A stretch of 64,000 bases of DNA from Halovenus salina (GCF_026410925.1 NZ_CP112975.1:1-64000); one strand, 5' to 3'; counted from the stretch's first letter, positions 37,849-46,836 are shown. Numbers and translations are program-made. Notes: generated by a model from the sequence alone, not told the origin.

Positions 37849-37889
37849 TTAACCAACAACCGGTGCGATATTGCGGAGTTGTTGGTTAA
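37849..37889. promoter_or_regulatory. 12-bp perfect inverted repeat upstream of the XPB/Bax1 operon
   Basis: TTAACCAACAAC (37849-37860) and GTTGTTGGTTAA (37878-37889) are exact inverse copies with 17 bases between. They lie 94 bp before the XPB start codon. Candidate operator or transcript stem-loop for the operon. Confidence 0.55.
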
Positions 37890-37982
37890 CAATTCGAGCG
37901 TCGTCACTGATTGATCCCAATTGCCAGTCAGGAACTCCGCTCCGCAAGACACAGCATGGGCCCGCCCGTACACTCTCTTACA

Positions 37983-39395
37983 ATGCGTCTGGTCTTCGAC
38001 GACGGCACGCTCCTCCTCGAGGACGCCCCAGATTCGGTCCCCTACGGAGAGTGGGACGACCGCGTCGACCAGTACCGCGCACGAGCCCAGCAATATCGGT
38101 CCCTCCAAGACTGGGCGGAGTCAGACACTGATGGACAGTCCACACTCCAACAATCGACTGCGCCTGTCGAGACCCTCGAAGACGATGCCCGTGCCTATAG
38201 CGATCTTTATCTCACACCTGCGGTCAAGATCGAACCCCGCGACTACCAGCAGGCCGCCCTGGCAGCCTGGACTGACCATCACCGCCGCGGCAGTGTTGTC
38301 CTCCCGACTGGCAGCGGCAAGACATTCCTCGCTGTGCAAGCCATCGCCGACGCTGGCGTCAGCACCCTTGTCGTCGTCCCAACGATTGATCTCTTGAACC
38401 AGTGGCACGCCACTCTCACCAACGCCTTCGGCGACCAACTCCCCGACGACGTTGGCGTCCTCGGCGGCGGCGATCACACTGTTACTGATATCACTGTCAC
38501 CACCTACGATTCCGCCTATCGCTACATCAACGAGTACGGCGATCAGTTTGGCTTGCTCGTCGTCGACGAAGTCCATCATCTCCCAGCTCCCACCTACCAG
38601 CAGATTCCCGAAATGACCATTGCTCCCTATCGCCTCGGTCTCACCGCAACCTACGAACGCGCCGATGGCCAACAGGAAGTGCTTAAAGAGTTGATCGGCC
38701 CTGTCGTCTATGCAGAAGATGTTGACAATCTTGCTGGTGAGTATCTCAGCGAGTACGAAACCATCCATCTCCAAGTCGAACTCACGCCCGACGAGCGCGA
38801 GCGATACGACGAGGAATACCAACTCTACCGAGAGTACGTCGACAATCACGACTTCGAGATCTGGAAGGAAAATGGCTATCAAGAATTCCTCAAACGGACC
38901 TCCTACGATCCGCATGGCCGCCGAGCGCTAATCGCCAAACAACGCGCCGAAACCATCGCTCGGACCGCCGACAAGAAACTCGATACCCTCGACAATCTCC
39001 TCAAACGTCACCACGATGACCGGGCGATCATCTTCACTGCCAACAACGATTTCGCATACGACATCTCCCAAGAGTTCATCCTCCCGTGTATCACCCATCA
39101 GACTGAGACAGACGAGCGCAGTGAGATTCTCAACCGCTTCCGGAGCGGCGAGTATTCTATGCTGGTCACCTCTCAAGTCCTCGACGAAGGAATCGACGTT
39201 CCCGCTGCAAACGTTGGCATCATTCTCTCCGGGAGTGCCTCGAAACGACAGTACGCACAACGTCTCGGGCGGATTCTCCGCCCCACCGACGATCGCCAGC
39301 CTGCTCGTCTCTACGAGATTATTACCGAAGATACGATGGAAACGTACGTCTCCCAGCGCCGTCGCCAAGGGGTGAGTGCCGATGCTGACAGCTGA
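37983..39395 (+). CDS. xpb: XPB-type superfamily 2 DNA helicase
   Basis: 470 residues from ATG 37983 (MRLVFDDGTLLLEDAPDS). Motifs: RDYQQAALAAW (Q-like), VVLPTGSGKTF (Walker A, about 106-115), VVDEVHHLP (Walker B DEVH, about 193-201), LGLTATYERADG (motif III and RED-like region), ITHQTETDERSEILNRFRSG and QRLGRILRP (motif VI). XPB unwinds DNA in repair and, with Bax1, forms an archaeal excision complex. Its stop overlaps the start of the Bax1 gene, a conserved archaeal pairing. A longer frame from 37911 is rejected because family similarity begins at MRLVF. Confidence 0.9.
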   Translation: MRLVFDDGTLLLEDAPDSVPYGEWDDRVDQYRARAQQYRSLQDWAESDTDGQSTLQQSTAPVETLEDDARAYSDLYLTPAVKIEPRDYQQAALAAWTDHHRRGSVVLPTGSGKTFLAVQAIADAGVSTLVVVPTIDLLNQWHATLTNAFGDQLPDDVGVLGGGDHTVTDITVTTYDSAYRYINEYGDQFGLLVVDEVHHLPAPTYQQIPEMTIAPYRLGLTATYERADGQQEVLKELIGPVVYAEDVDNLAGEYLSEYETIHLQVELTPDERERYDEEYQLYREYVDNHDFEIWKENGYQEFLKRTSYDPHGRRALIAKQRAETIARTADKKLDTLDNLLKRHHDDRAIIFTANNDFAYDISQEFILPCITHQTETDERSEILNRFRSGEYSMLVTSQVLDEGIDVPAANVGIILSGSASKRQYAQRLGRILRPTDDRQPARLYEIITEDTMETYVSQRRRQGVSADADS

Positions 39396-40734
39396 TCTCG
39401 CCCGCTCTCGCACGCGGGACAGGTACATCGAACCGCTGTTTATCGACACTGACGACCAGCAATATCGGGAGACAGCCAGCGAATTGATCGACATCTTCGA
39501 AGCACATCTTGGCGAGTCCAAGGGCGAGCTCGAATCGACGATTGACGAGTTGACTGTCGCCGATACCGACTACAAAATCGTCCAAGGACTGGCCAAACTC
39601 CTCCAAGACGAGTGTGAGTTCGAGACAGTAGCTCCAGTCGAACCACGAGAAATCCGTCAGTTACTGTTCGAGAAAGCTAACGACTCATATCCGATTGTCC
39701 GACAACCGACGCTTGGTGAAGACACCCAGAAGTTAGAAGTCTACAGTTCGATTGCCGATCAACTCGGCATCACGCTCGAAGAGTGTTATCGGGGAATGTA
39801 CGCTGACCTCGAGGAGAACAAGCGACTCGTGCAGTTTGGACACCGTGTTTCCGATGGATACGAGGAGACGGACGACTCACCAACCACGACTCGGTTGACA
39901 GGCGATAGTGAGGAGTCCTACGCCGAAGATACGATCACGGTCGATTGGCTGCTCACACGCTACAATCTTGCGCTCGCACAGGCTGTTCTATATGATGCTA
40001 CGGAGATGCAGATCCGAGTCTGGGACTCGTTTGCGACAGTCTTCAGCTACGTCAAGTTGTTTGGCTTGATGCACCGGATCTATCCCATCGACAGGAACGG
40101 TAATCGGGTGGCAAGTACCGATGTCGCAGAGGGCTACGAAGCTATCTTGGATGGGGCAGCGTCTCTCTTCTCGAAATCACGGAAGTACGGCATTCGAATG
40201 GCGAATTTCCTGCCTGCGCTCCCGTTGTGTGATCGCTGGGACGTAGAAGCTGATATCCTTGACGACGAAAGTGCTTCCACGGGGCGGACCCTATCGTTCG
40301 AACTTGACCACACCGATGACCTGTCGTCGCACTACTCTGCTCAGGGTGAGTTCGACTCCGACGTCGAACGGACACTCGCCCAGAAATGGGAACGAGCGAA
40401 CACGGACTGGGAACTCCGGCGAGAAGACGACGTGTTGGACCTGGGTGCTGAGGTGATGCTCCCCGACTTCGCCCTCGAACATCCAGACGGACGGCGGGCA
40501 CTGTTCGAAATCGTGGGCTTCTGGACGCCAGAGTATCTTGATGAGAAGCTGGCAAAGATACGAGATGCAGACCGTGAGAATCTGATCATCGCTGTCTCCG
40601 AGCGACTCGACTGCTCGTCGGAGGATTTTGAGGGGATGGATGACCGTGTGCTGTGGTTCAAAACAGGGATGCACGTCTACGATGTCGTGGAATTAGCAGA
40701 AGAATACGCCGTCGAGGTTTCATTACACCGATGA
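39382..40734 (+). CDS. bax1: Bax1 (DUF790) nuclease, XPB partner
   Basis: 450 residues from ATG 39382 (MLTADLARSRTRDRYIEPLF), the usual Bax1 beginning. The middle is helical (DWLLTRYNLALAQAVLYDAT, the 'RYN' signature of DUF790). The C-terminal part holds the nuclease site: LGAEVMLPDFALEHPDGRRA followed by LFEIVGFWTPEYLDEKLAK. Bax1 binds XPB and cuts bubble-type DNA structures during repair. It overlaps the XPB gene by 14 bp, so translation is probably coupled. Confidence 0.9.
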   Translation: MLTADLARSRTRDRYIEPLFIDTDDQQYRETASELIDIFEAHLGESKGELESTIDELTVADTDYKIVQGLAKLLQDECEFETVAPVEPREIRQLLFEKANDSYPIVRQPTLGEDTQKLEVYSSIADQLGITLEECYRGMYADLEENKRLVQFGHRVSDGYEETDDSPTTTRLTGDSEESYAEDTITVDWLLTRYNLALAQAVLYDATEMQIRVWDSFATVFSYVKLFGLMHRIYPIDRNGNRVASTDVAEGYEAILDGAASLFSKSRKYGIRMANFLPALPLCDRWDVEADILDDESASTGRTLSFELDHTDDLSSHYSAQGEFDSDVERTLAQKWERANTDWELRREDDVLDLGAEVMLPDFALEHPDGRRALFEIVGFWTPEYLDEKLAKIRDADRENLIIAVSERLDCSSEDFEGMDDRVLWFKTGMHVYDVVELAEEYAVEVSLHR

Positions 40735-40853
40735 GTTCAGGAGAATGGTGTTCCACTCCAAGCGTCGGTAAGCGAAGCGAATGGTTGCCTGTCGGAGCAG
40801 GTTGAACCCGCGACGGCAGCCTTTTTACCTATTCAGTGCAGGTGTAGCGGATG

Positions 40854-41426
40854 CTAGGCAGCTACGTGTAGCGGTTTAAGACCGCATTCTCCAGCGCTTT
40901 TGTCCAAGTACCGGTTCGCGTTCCCGCACTGTGGCGAGTGGATGTAACTGGGACAGCCCTCCCGACACCCACACTTATCAATCAGGTCGTCGGTCCGATC
41001 CAGCAGTCGGCCCAGCGCCTCATAGGCAGTGGCTACCAGCCCTACACCACCAGGGTAGCCGCCGTAGACGAACACGGTCGGCAGTTCTGTCTCTGGGTGG
41101 TGGCTGATCAAGAGACCACCCACGTCCCCCCGGTCGCAGAGAACCTCCCGAGGGAGCAACGAGATGAGCGCGTGTTCGACCGCGTGCAGGCCCACTCCTA
41201 ACTCCTCCATCAAGGCCTTGCGACTCTCAGGGAGATCCACTCGGACAGCAGGCGAGAGTGAGAAGTGCGTTCCTGTCGTTTCGATTTCGTGCTCCGGCAC
41301 CTCTTGCTCGAACTCTGTTTCTACCGGGTTGTCGTCGCTGGGGCTGTCGTACCCCAAATAACCGTCGTATTCGTTCCGGACAGTCAGGTCGACCAACCCA
41401 CAGTCATTGCTGTTGTGCGTCAGCAT
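40854..41426 (-). pseudogene. C-terminal fragment of a MrfA-type helicase (DUF1998 domain)
   Basis: 190 codons. The sequence ALISLLPREVLCDRGDVGGL, then HPETELPTVFVYGGYPGGVG and a cysteine cluster (KCGCREGCPSYIHSPQCG) is the DUF1998 domain that closes MrfA-like DEXH helicases, which normally exceed 700 residues. The helicase motor is absent; upstream lies an IS remnant (41436-41531), so the 5' part was probably lost by an IS-related deletion. The residual ORF starts with an accidental ATG. Confidence 0.7.
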
Positions 41427-41435
41427 TTTTATCCT

Positions 41436-41531
41436 GATGCGCTATGCCTACGGCTCGTCGTTGCAATTACCAACTACGAGTGAGGAAACGAGCCAGGCTG
41501 TGAGAAGCTATGAGATGGATTCTATGACAGG
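41436..41531 (+). mobile_element. Remnant of an ISH11-like element (C-terminal codons and one end)
   Basis: The plus strand reads ALCLRLVVAITNYE, as in the C-terminus of the transposase at 32734, then CTGTGAGAAG and ends TTCTATGACAGGCC, a decayed copy of the TTCTATGACACCCTC terminus. The rest of the element is gone. Confidence 0.65.
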
Positions 41532-41556
41532 CCTGAGACCGTCGTGCAACGGGCTA

Positions 41557-42837
41557 TCAAAACGAATCTAGTGTTGTCGTTGTCCCATCAGTAGCAAATA
41601 ATTCCGCTAGTCGATCGTCTTCTTCGAGAACTTCTTGGGCCAAATCCGGACGAATCGAAAACTCGTATTCATAATACGAACCACCCTTCGGCCCCTTATT
41701 CTGCTCATCAACGTCCAAGAATCCTTTTAATGTTAACTGCGACAACCGATCGTGAATTGTTCGATCCGTCCGAACATCCGCATCGATACGCTTTGCAGCC
41801 ATAACATATCGCTCATATATCCGGTTACGTTTGGACGGCGTCTCACCCTCTTGCTCCAACAATAGTAGCGAGTAGAGAGTCAATTTACTCTGCGTCGGCA
41901 ACCGAGTTAACTCCTCACGTACTTTATCGCGTTCAACAATCTCATCTGCCTGCCGTACATGTGCTTCGGAAATGACATCAGATTCTTCATCTCGAGCCAG
42001 ATCTCCAGCCTTATAGAGTCGCTTCAACGCCTGTCGGGCACTCCCCGAGTCTTGTGCAGCGAATGCCGCACATAACGGAATTACATCACCTTCCAAAATG
42101 TTAGACTGTAACTCGTAGGTCCCATCGTCAAGCTGCGTAGCCTCAGTATCGTGGAATGCCTCACCTGCTCGCTGTTTCAAGATGTTCCCAAGTTCGTTGG
42201 CATCATAGGGTGGGAAATGAATCTCCTCATCAGCGAGACTGTCTTTCACACGGGCCGAAAGGTTGTCGCGGAACGTGAAGTCATTTGAGATGCCAATAAC
42301 TCCAACCAGTGTTTCCTCAACGTTACCGTTATCATTAGCTCGCGGAAGCTTATACAGAATATTGTCATCGTTCCCAATAGCATCAATCTCATCTAGTACT
42401 ACAAGGCAATGCGTTGCGTCAAGGGCCTCCAGTTCATCGAACAGCATATTATAAATCATGCCGCTCGGATACCCAGTCGGTTTAATCTGCTCGTCCCGTG
42501 GACGGAACTGATTAATGAGGTTTGCAGCCACCTGGTAGCTGCTGTTCAGCGACTTGCAATTCAATTCAACGACGTGTACATCAACGCCATCGATTTGTTG
42601 CTGATCCTCAATTAATCGATCAACAACCATCCTGGATGATAGTGTCTTTCCGACCCCTGTTTGTCCATAGAGAAATAAGTTCTTTGGCGGGGCCCCATTA
42701 ATAACAGGTTTGAGTGCACTCTGGTACTGCTCGAGTTCTGTATCTCGCTCGATGAGGCGGTCGGGTTGGTACCCGTCCCGTAGGACAGATTCATCCCGAA
42801 AAATCGTCGAGTCGGGGGAGAACGGTTCAAGACCCAT
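41557..42837 (-). CDS. orc1/cdc6: Orc1/Cdc6 family replication initiator
   Basis: 426 residues from ATG 42837 (MGLEPFSPDSTIFRDESVLR). AAA+ motifs: FLYGQTGVGKT (Walker A, about 55-65), LVVLDEIDAI (Walker B) and sensor 1 region VIGISND. The C-terminal 100 residues are a winged helix (RLPTQSKLTLYSLLLLEQEG, then KGGSYYEYEFSI). It binds ORB-type repeats and loads the helicase. It lies directly beside the repeat-containing, gene-free region 42875-43625, the usual haloarchaeal cdc6-ori arrangement. The ATG at 42867 is less likely. Confidence 0.9.
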   Translation of the reverse strand: MGLEPFSPDSTIFRDESVLRDGYQPDRLIERDTELEQYQSALKPVINGAPPKNLFLYGQTGVGKTLSSRMVVDRLIEDQQQIDGVDVHVVELNCKSLNSSYQVAANLINQFRPRDEQIKPTGYPSGMIYNMLFDELEALDATHCLVVLDEIDAIGNDDNILYKLPRANDNGNVEETLVGVIGISNDFTFRDNLSARVKDSLADEEIHFPPYDANELGNILKQRAGEAFHDTEATQLDDGTYELQSNILEGDVIPLCAAFAAQDSGSARQALKRLYKAGDLARDEESDVISEAHVRQADEIVERDKVREELTRLPTQSKLTLYSLLLLEQEGETPSKRNRIYERYVMAAKRIDADVRTDRTIHDRLSQLTLKGFLDVDEQNKGPKGGSYYEYEFSIRPDLAQEVLEEDDRLAELFATDGTTTTLDSF

Positions 42838-42874
42838 CGTAGATAACAGAAGCACGGTATGTGACAAAAAACCA

Positions 42875-43625
42875 CCGTTTCATGAGAGTCATCTGTTTCA
42901 TGAGAGGTAGCCACTGCTTCACGGGACGATTAGACCCTTCATCCACCCCCTCCCCCCGATTTTCACGAGAGTTTCCCTTATGAACTAGGGGAGAATGAAA
43001 ATTAGACTATATCACAGAGAAAGTTTTAATATAGAGAGTTGATAACAATACCCGTATTACACTAGTAGTTGTTCTGTAGTTGTAGAGAATCTAGGAAAAA
43101 GCGATAGATATTGTTTCTTGCCCTCTTCCTCTATGGTGACACTCGTGAAAACCGGGGGGAGGGGACTACACTTTCGTAGTTGGATAGGTGGATTAAGAAT
43201 CACCGCCCAGTGATGCCTCTCGTCGTTATCTGATTTCTCTCCCACGAGAATTGACTGGAACTGTTCAAGCGGATCTAGTCCTCGTCGCTTCCAGGTCGCC
43301 AACATCGTTGTTCTCGTCTCGTGAATTAGGACCTCTCTGACGAATGGAGCATCTGAAACATCTTCTGAAGGGGCGTTATCGAGTGATTACAACTCCGCAG
43401 ATAACCGCTCTGGTTCCTCGTACCGTTCGGCGACGTACTCGGCTTCTCGCAACCGATGAGCCCAACGCCGCGGTATTCAGAATATGGATAATGTTACACC
43501 CCGTATTTCATGAGTGTGAAATTGACGTGTTGTCTCCTCACTCTCGTGAAAACTGGGGTGAGGGGAGATGAAAAATCACCAGCTTGTTACCACATACCAC
43601 ACTCTCGTGAAAACCGGGGGGAGGT
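42875..43625. other. ori: Replication origin with ORB-like repeats
   Basis: Four long ORB-like copies with the halophile G-string: inverted at about 42944-42971 (CCCCCCGATTTTCACGAGAG), direct at 43140-43165 (CACTCGTGAAAACCGGGGGG), 43540-43566 (ACTCTCGTGAAAACTGGGGT) and 43600-43624 (ACTCTCGTGAAAACCGGGGG). Shorter TTTCATGAGAG copies stand at about 42879-42905. Between the inverted and first direct copies lies an AT-rich stretch (42990-43075) suitable as unwinding element. No gene is inside. Position next to orc1/cdc6 supports a functional origin. Confidence 0.8.
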
Positions 43626-44211
43626 ACTATTCTTCCACGCCCAATTTCTTCTAGTATGATTGTAGCAAAGAGCTTGTAAATCGCTAAATAGGAATCTGAT
43701 CATTCTTTCACAGGGCGTTGTGGAATACGTTTCATCTTTTGAAACCTTCAATTGAATACCTCCAAACGTACAGGGAACATTGACGTGATCCTCGAAGGGA
43801 AAATGTAGCCGTGGTCAGTAGAACCTTATGTAACAACTGCCACTCGATCAATTGTAGTATGTTACATAAGGTTCTACGAACCATCTTCGCGTTCAAGATC
43901 TCAAGCACGTTGGGCTTTAATTTGATTTTACTTGATTAGCTCGTCGTCAACAGCCACTGAAATCGTTGCATTAGGAGTCACTACGTTCGTTCTCGACGCT
44001 CGTGAATGAAGGAGTCTACCAGCCAATTCACTGGTAGTGACTGTCTGCAGCGGAGAATCAAATAATTGTCCAAATTGTACTCTCTCGAGTGGTCGTTCGC
44101 TTACTCACGAGAATCGTGTTTTACCATGCCGTGCAGTTCTATCTGCAATAGGGAGCACTACAGGGTAGGGATATACTGGACATTCCACAAAGTGTAATTT
44201 CAAGCGCGAAC
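43626..44211. other. Intergenic region beside the origin; contains a 17-bp inverted repeat at 43819-43876
   Basis: TAGAACCTTATGTAACA (43819-43835) and TGTTACATAAGGTTCTA (43860-43876) are perfect inverse copies, 24 bases apart, with the same core as 701-747. Single CTCGTGA-type half sites (43999, 44105) may be minor ORB parts. No gene is seen. Confidence 0.6.
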
Positions 44212-44442
44212 TTATTTACTTAGGTTATTTTCTTTTGTTCTTGGATCATTCTCTAATTCGTATAATCCAGAGGCCAGCCTTTTCACGTGATTATGTTCTA
44301 GAAATCGTTTGAGTTTTTCACTAGCGTATGGGCGACTAATATCTAGTTGATCTGCAACATATTGGGGTGTTACACGCCCTTGAGCAAGCTCATCGAGGAT
44401 AGCTTCATCTGTTTCATTGAGGTCTTCTGGTCGGAGCGGCAC
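44212..44442 (-). CDS. Small winged-helix transcription regulator
   Basis: 76 residues from ATG 44442 (MPLRPEDLNETDEAILDELA). The body is one winged helix: AQGRVTPQYVADQLDISRPY, then ASEKLKRFLEHNHVKRLASG and LYELENDP. It is divergent from the HNH/AddAB-like region; a perfect operator-like repeat lies 70 bp upstream of its start, over the TATA box of the other direction. It is probably an autoregulated repressor of the downstream plus-strand genes. Confidence 0.8.
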   Translation of the reverse strand: MPLRPEDLNETDEAILDELAQGRVTPQYVADQLDISRPYASEKLKRFLEHNHVKRLASGLYELENDPRTKENNLSK

Positions 44443-44512
44443 TCTTACGTTTTACTACGGCTGCTCTCTTACAATAATTCTTGTCTTCTTGTAACCATTC
44501 TCAAGTTGCATC

Positions 44513-44541
44513 TATTCGTATCTTACGAATAGTAATATATA
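44513..44541 (+). promoter_or_regulatory. Promoter with 9-bp inverted-repeat operator
   Basis: CTATTCGTA (44513-44521) and TACGAATAG (44525-44533) form a perfect palindrome with a 3-bp centre, followed directly by the TATA-like AATATATAA (about 44534-44542). A repressor on the palindrome would block TBP/TFB; the winged-helix gene at 44212 is the obvious candidate. Confidence 0.55.
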
Positions 44542-44542
44542 A

Positions 44543-44740
44543 GTGGACGGGGAACAGATAATCATACGAAGTGAGTCCGCGTTAAAAGCGGCCCGGTGGT
44601 TGCAACACCGGACCACACTTCGCCGGATTGACGAAGCAATGCAAACTAACTATTGGACCGGAAATGAAACCTCCGGAACGATTGGCGAACAGCTATTGAA
44701 TGACAGCACACGACGAGAGGTAGGTGCCGATGGCGAGTAA
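44543..44740 (+). CDS. Small protein ahead of the HNH genes, doubtful start
   Basis: 65 codons from GTG 44543 (MDGEQIIIRSESALKAARWL). The sequence is basic in part (HRTTLRRIDEAMQ). The GTG sits on the TATA-like box, so if that box is used the real start must lie downstream, for example ATG 44639, leaving 33 residues. It overlaps the next gene by 11 bp and could serve as a translationally coupled leader. Whether it makes a stable protein is uncertain. Confidence 0.35.
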   Translation: MDGEQIIIRSESALKAARWLQHRTTLRRIDEAMQTNYWTGNETSGTIGEQLLNDSTRREVGADGE

Positions 44741-45956
44741 CGCTAACTCAGAGTCCGGGTCGGGACAGTCTGAGCAGGATCGAGCGGATTTGGAAGAGCA
44801 GATTTACGCGGAACACAATTCGATTCCCAAGCAACTCTGCAAGGAGGTTCTTGAGCGAGACGGACATCGGTGCCAGATCAAGGGCTGTCGCGGACGTGCT
44901 CACAATGGATCGGCACAATTGCTCGTTCAGCGGATTGAACAAGAAGACCCCAGTGACAGTGACCCTGATCTCACAGAGTTGGAGACGCGGTGCCTGCGCT
45001 GTAGTGTCTGGATCGCACAGATGCCGACGACAGAAGACCTCCGACATCGAATCAAGCAGCGTCTGGGGAGTGTCACGCTCGAGCCCAACCGTGCGGAAAT
45101 CTTGCAGTACCTCGGTGAGGAGGGGCCTGCGACAACTGGTGAGATCTTAGAAAACGTCAATTTAGGCAGCAACCCGGGTGTTCGTCAGGCATTGTACTCG
45201 TTGATGGCGTTGGATGTCGTGGAGCCGGCCGTCGAGCGAATTGTAGTCAAAGACCATGTCGAGGAGACGTACGGGCTGCCGTGGCAAGTCCCGGATGAAC
45301 ATGATGCTCGTGGTGTCATCCCGGTTCGGCCAGCGGAGCTCCGGAATCGGATACTCGACGAGTTGGTGAATCGGCTTTGCCGGCAACTGGAAGACACAGT
45401 CGAGGACCATGAGGACGTAATTGCTGGGATCGTCAAGCGGAGTCCCCGACAAGTCGGGCTTATGCGTCGACGGGCGAAAGCATTCCAATTCCCGTTTGAA
45501 CAGTGGGTGGATCGTGAAGAGTCACGCGAGGACCCAACGGCGATCATTGCAGCAGTGGATGCACTGGCGGATGAGTCGAATAATCCGTCTCGGCAGTTCC
45601 TGAGTAGAAACATCGCGGGTGTGTATGAGGCGAATGACAAGCAATCGTCAGCGGAATTGCTGCGAGCGTACGCAAAGAGCGAAGACATTACGCCGTACAT
45701 CGAGGGGCAGTCGAAGACGCCGGGAAACACTGAGGCACACAATCGTGAGGCAGACACTGTAACTGCTGACGAGGATTCCACATCGGAACCACGGAGTGTG
45801 GAGAACTCTTCCCGAAGCGCGGATGGAGAGGCGACGCGGTGGGACTTGCAGACGCTGGAAGACGCGAGTCTCGAGAGTGACGAGAGTGACGTGGAGTTGG
45901 GGGAGTTCGATCCTGGGCAGAGTAACTCACGTAGTGACGGTGACAGTGATGCATAG
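44730..45956 (+). CDS. HNH/zinc-finger and winged-helix protein, plasmid-type
   Basis: 408 residues from ATG 44730. Residues about 30-90 resemble an HNH-type finger (LCKEVLERDGHRCQIKGCRG, then LETRCLRCSVW) in which the usual central histidines are not evident. Residues 110-150 form a winged helix (ILQYLGEEGPATTGEILENV, then NLGSNPGVRQALYSLMALDV). The remainder is helical, with an acidic unstructured tail. It may be a DNA-binding regulator derived from a nuclease. Its stop overlaps the start of the next gene by 8 bp, so it is in an operon with it. Confidence 0.6.
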   Translation: MASNANSESGSGQSEQDRADLEEQIYAEHNSIPKQLCKEVLERDGHRCQIKGCRGRAHNGSAQLLVQRIEQEDPSDSDPDLTELETRCLRCSVWIAQMPTTEDLRHRIKQRLGSVTLEPNRAEILQYLGEEGPATTGEILENVNLGSNPGVRQALYSLMALDVVEPAVERIVVKDHVEETYGLPWQVPDEHDARGVIPVRPAELRNRILDELVNRLCRQLEDTVEDHEDVIAGIVKRSPRQVGLMRRRAKAFQFPFEQWVDREESREDPTAIIAAVDALADESNNPSRQFLSRNIAGVYEANDKQSSAELLRAYAKSEDITPYIEGQSKTPGNTEAHNREADTVTADEDSTSEPRSVENSSRSADGEATRWDLQTLEDASLESDESDVELGEFDPGQSNSRSDGDSDA

Positions 45957-46803
45957 GGATCAGCAGGTGGCGTTCGAGGGGGTCCTGCCGTCGATCACGG
46001 CGAGACAGAACCCGTTTGGAGAGAGCAGTTCGTGTTCGGTCGAACCAGTGGTTCTGGAGGCAGCTGAAGAGGATGAGGTTCTGCAGCAGCGGCCAGTGTC
46101 GATTCTCTGCTCGGGCTGTGGTGACGTGATCACGCGCTACCGAGATGGCATCCCATCCAGATTGGCACACTTCGAAGAGGAGTGTCAGACCTGCGAGACA
46201 GGGCTGCAGCGATGGAGTGCGGTGGCGATAGTGACTTCATTGGAGACGGCACCGAGTGTCGAGCAGTTAGAGTCGGTGACGACGGGCTATTGGGATCGGC
46301 ATCTGTGGACGGGAATCATGACTGGTGAATCGTATCCTCGAACGGAAGAGTACACAGAAGAGTACACGAAGCAGGCAAAGCAGTTTGGGTGGGAGTGGAA
46401 GGTTAGATGTCCGCTGTGTCGGCGATCACTCCCGGAGTTTGGTATTGAGATGTTCGACTACCACCACTGGCATCGTGATCCAGACCAGGGGATTTGTCTG
46501 TGCCGTGCGTGTCACAAAGGAATCACAGGTGAGGGACGAGACGGCACACAAGACTGGCGAGCACAGCAGTTGGGGCTGAAGAACAAGCACGACCTGCAAC
46601 TGACGCGGTTGGCAATTCGTGAGCAGGTGGTCAGCGATCACGAGACACTGGAAGGGTTGGTAGAGACGGTGGTGAGTCGATACAATTCGACGATGAATCG
46701 GATGGAGTTGTTCGCACTGCTCTCACAGACGTTGACGACGTCGGTCGTCTTGGATACGGTGGAGGATGAGTGGCTTCTCGCGGCGTTGTCAGTAAGTCAG
46801 TAA
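45949..46803 (+). CDS. HNH endonuclease-like protein
   Basis: 284 residues from ATG 45949 (MHRDQQVAFEGVLPSITARQ). Two zinc knuckles early (ILCSGCGDVI and ECQTCETG) are followed by a clear HNH core: VRCPLCRRSLPEFGIEMFDY, HHWHRDPDQG and ICLCRACHKGITG, with the HH...N/D and CxxC residues. The C-terminal 90 residues (KNKHDLQLTRLAIREQVVSD) are helical and are duplicated at 53756-53977. It is translationally coupled to the preceding gene. Likely a site-specific nuclease of an island, either defensive or mobile. Confidence 0.7.
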   Translation: MHRDQQVAFEGVLPSITARQNPFGESSSCSVEPVVLEAAEEDEVLQQRPVSILCSGCGDVITRYRDGIPSRLAHFEEECQTCETGLQRWSAVAIVTSLETAPSVEQLESVTTGYWDRHLWTGIMTGESYPRTEEYTEEYTKQAKQFGWEWKVRCPLCRRSLPEFGIEMFDYHHWHRDPDQGICLCRACHKGITGEGRDGTQDWRAQQLGLKNKHDLQLTRLAIREQVVSDHETLEGLVETVVSRYNSTMNRMELFALLSQTLTTSVVLDTVEDEWLLAALSVSQ

Positions 46804-46836
46804 TCCACCACGGCGTCCCTTTGGGATCCCGTTAAG
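46576..46836. repeat. Left copy of a 261-bp direct repeat
   Basis: From CTGAAGAACAAGCACGACCT to about GGATCCC, this segment (the 3' end of the HNH gene plus 33 bp) recurs at 53756-54016 with about 15 substitutions. The distance between copies is 7180 bp and the AddAB-like operon lies between them. Confidence 0.9.

Noticed and set aside
38121-38915. 264-codon minus-strand frame across the XPB gene
   Set aside because: It is the antisense shadow of a well-supported helicase.
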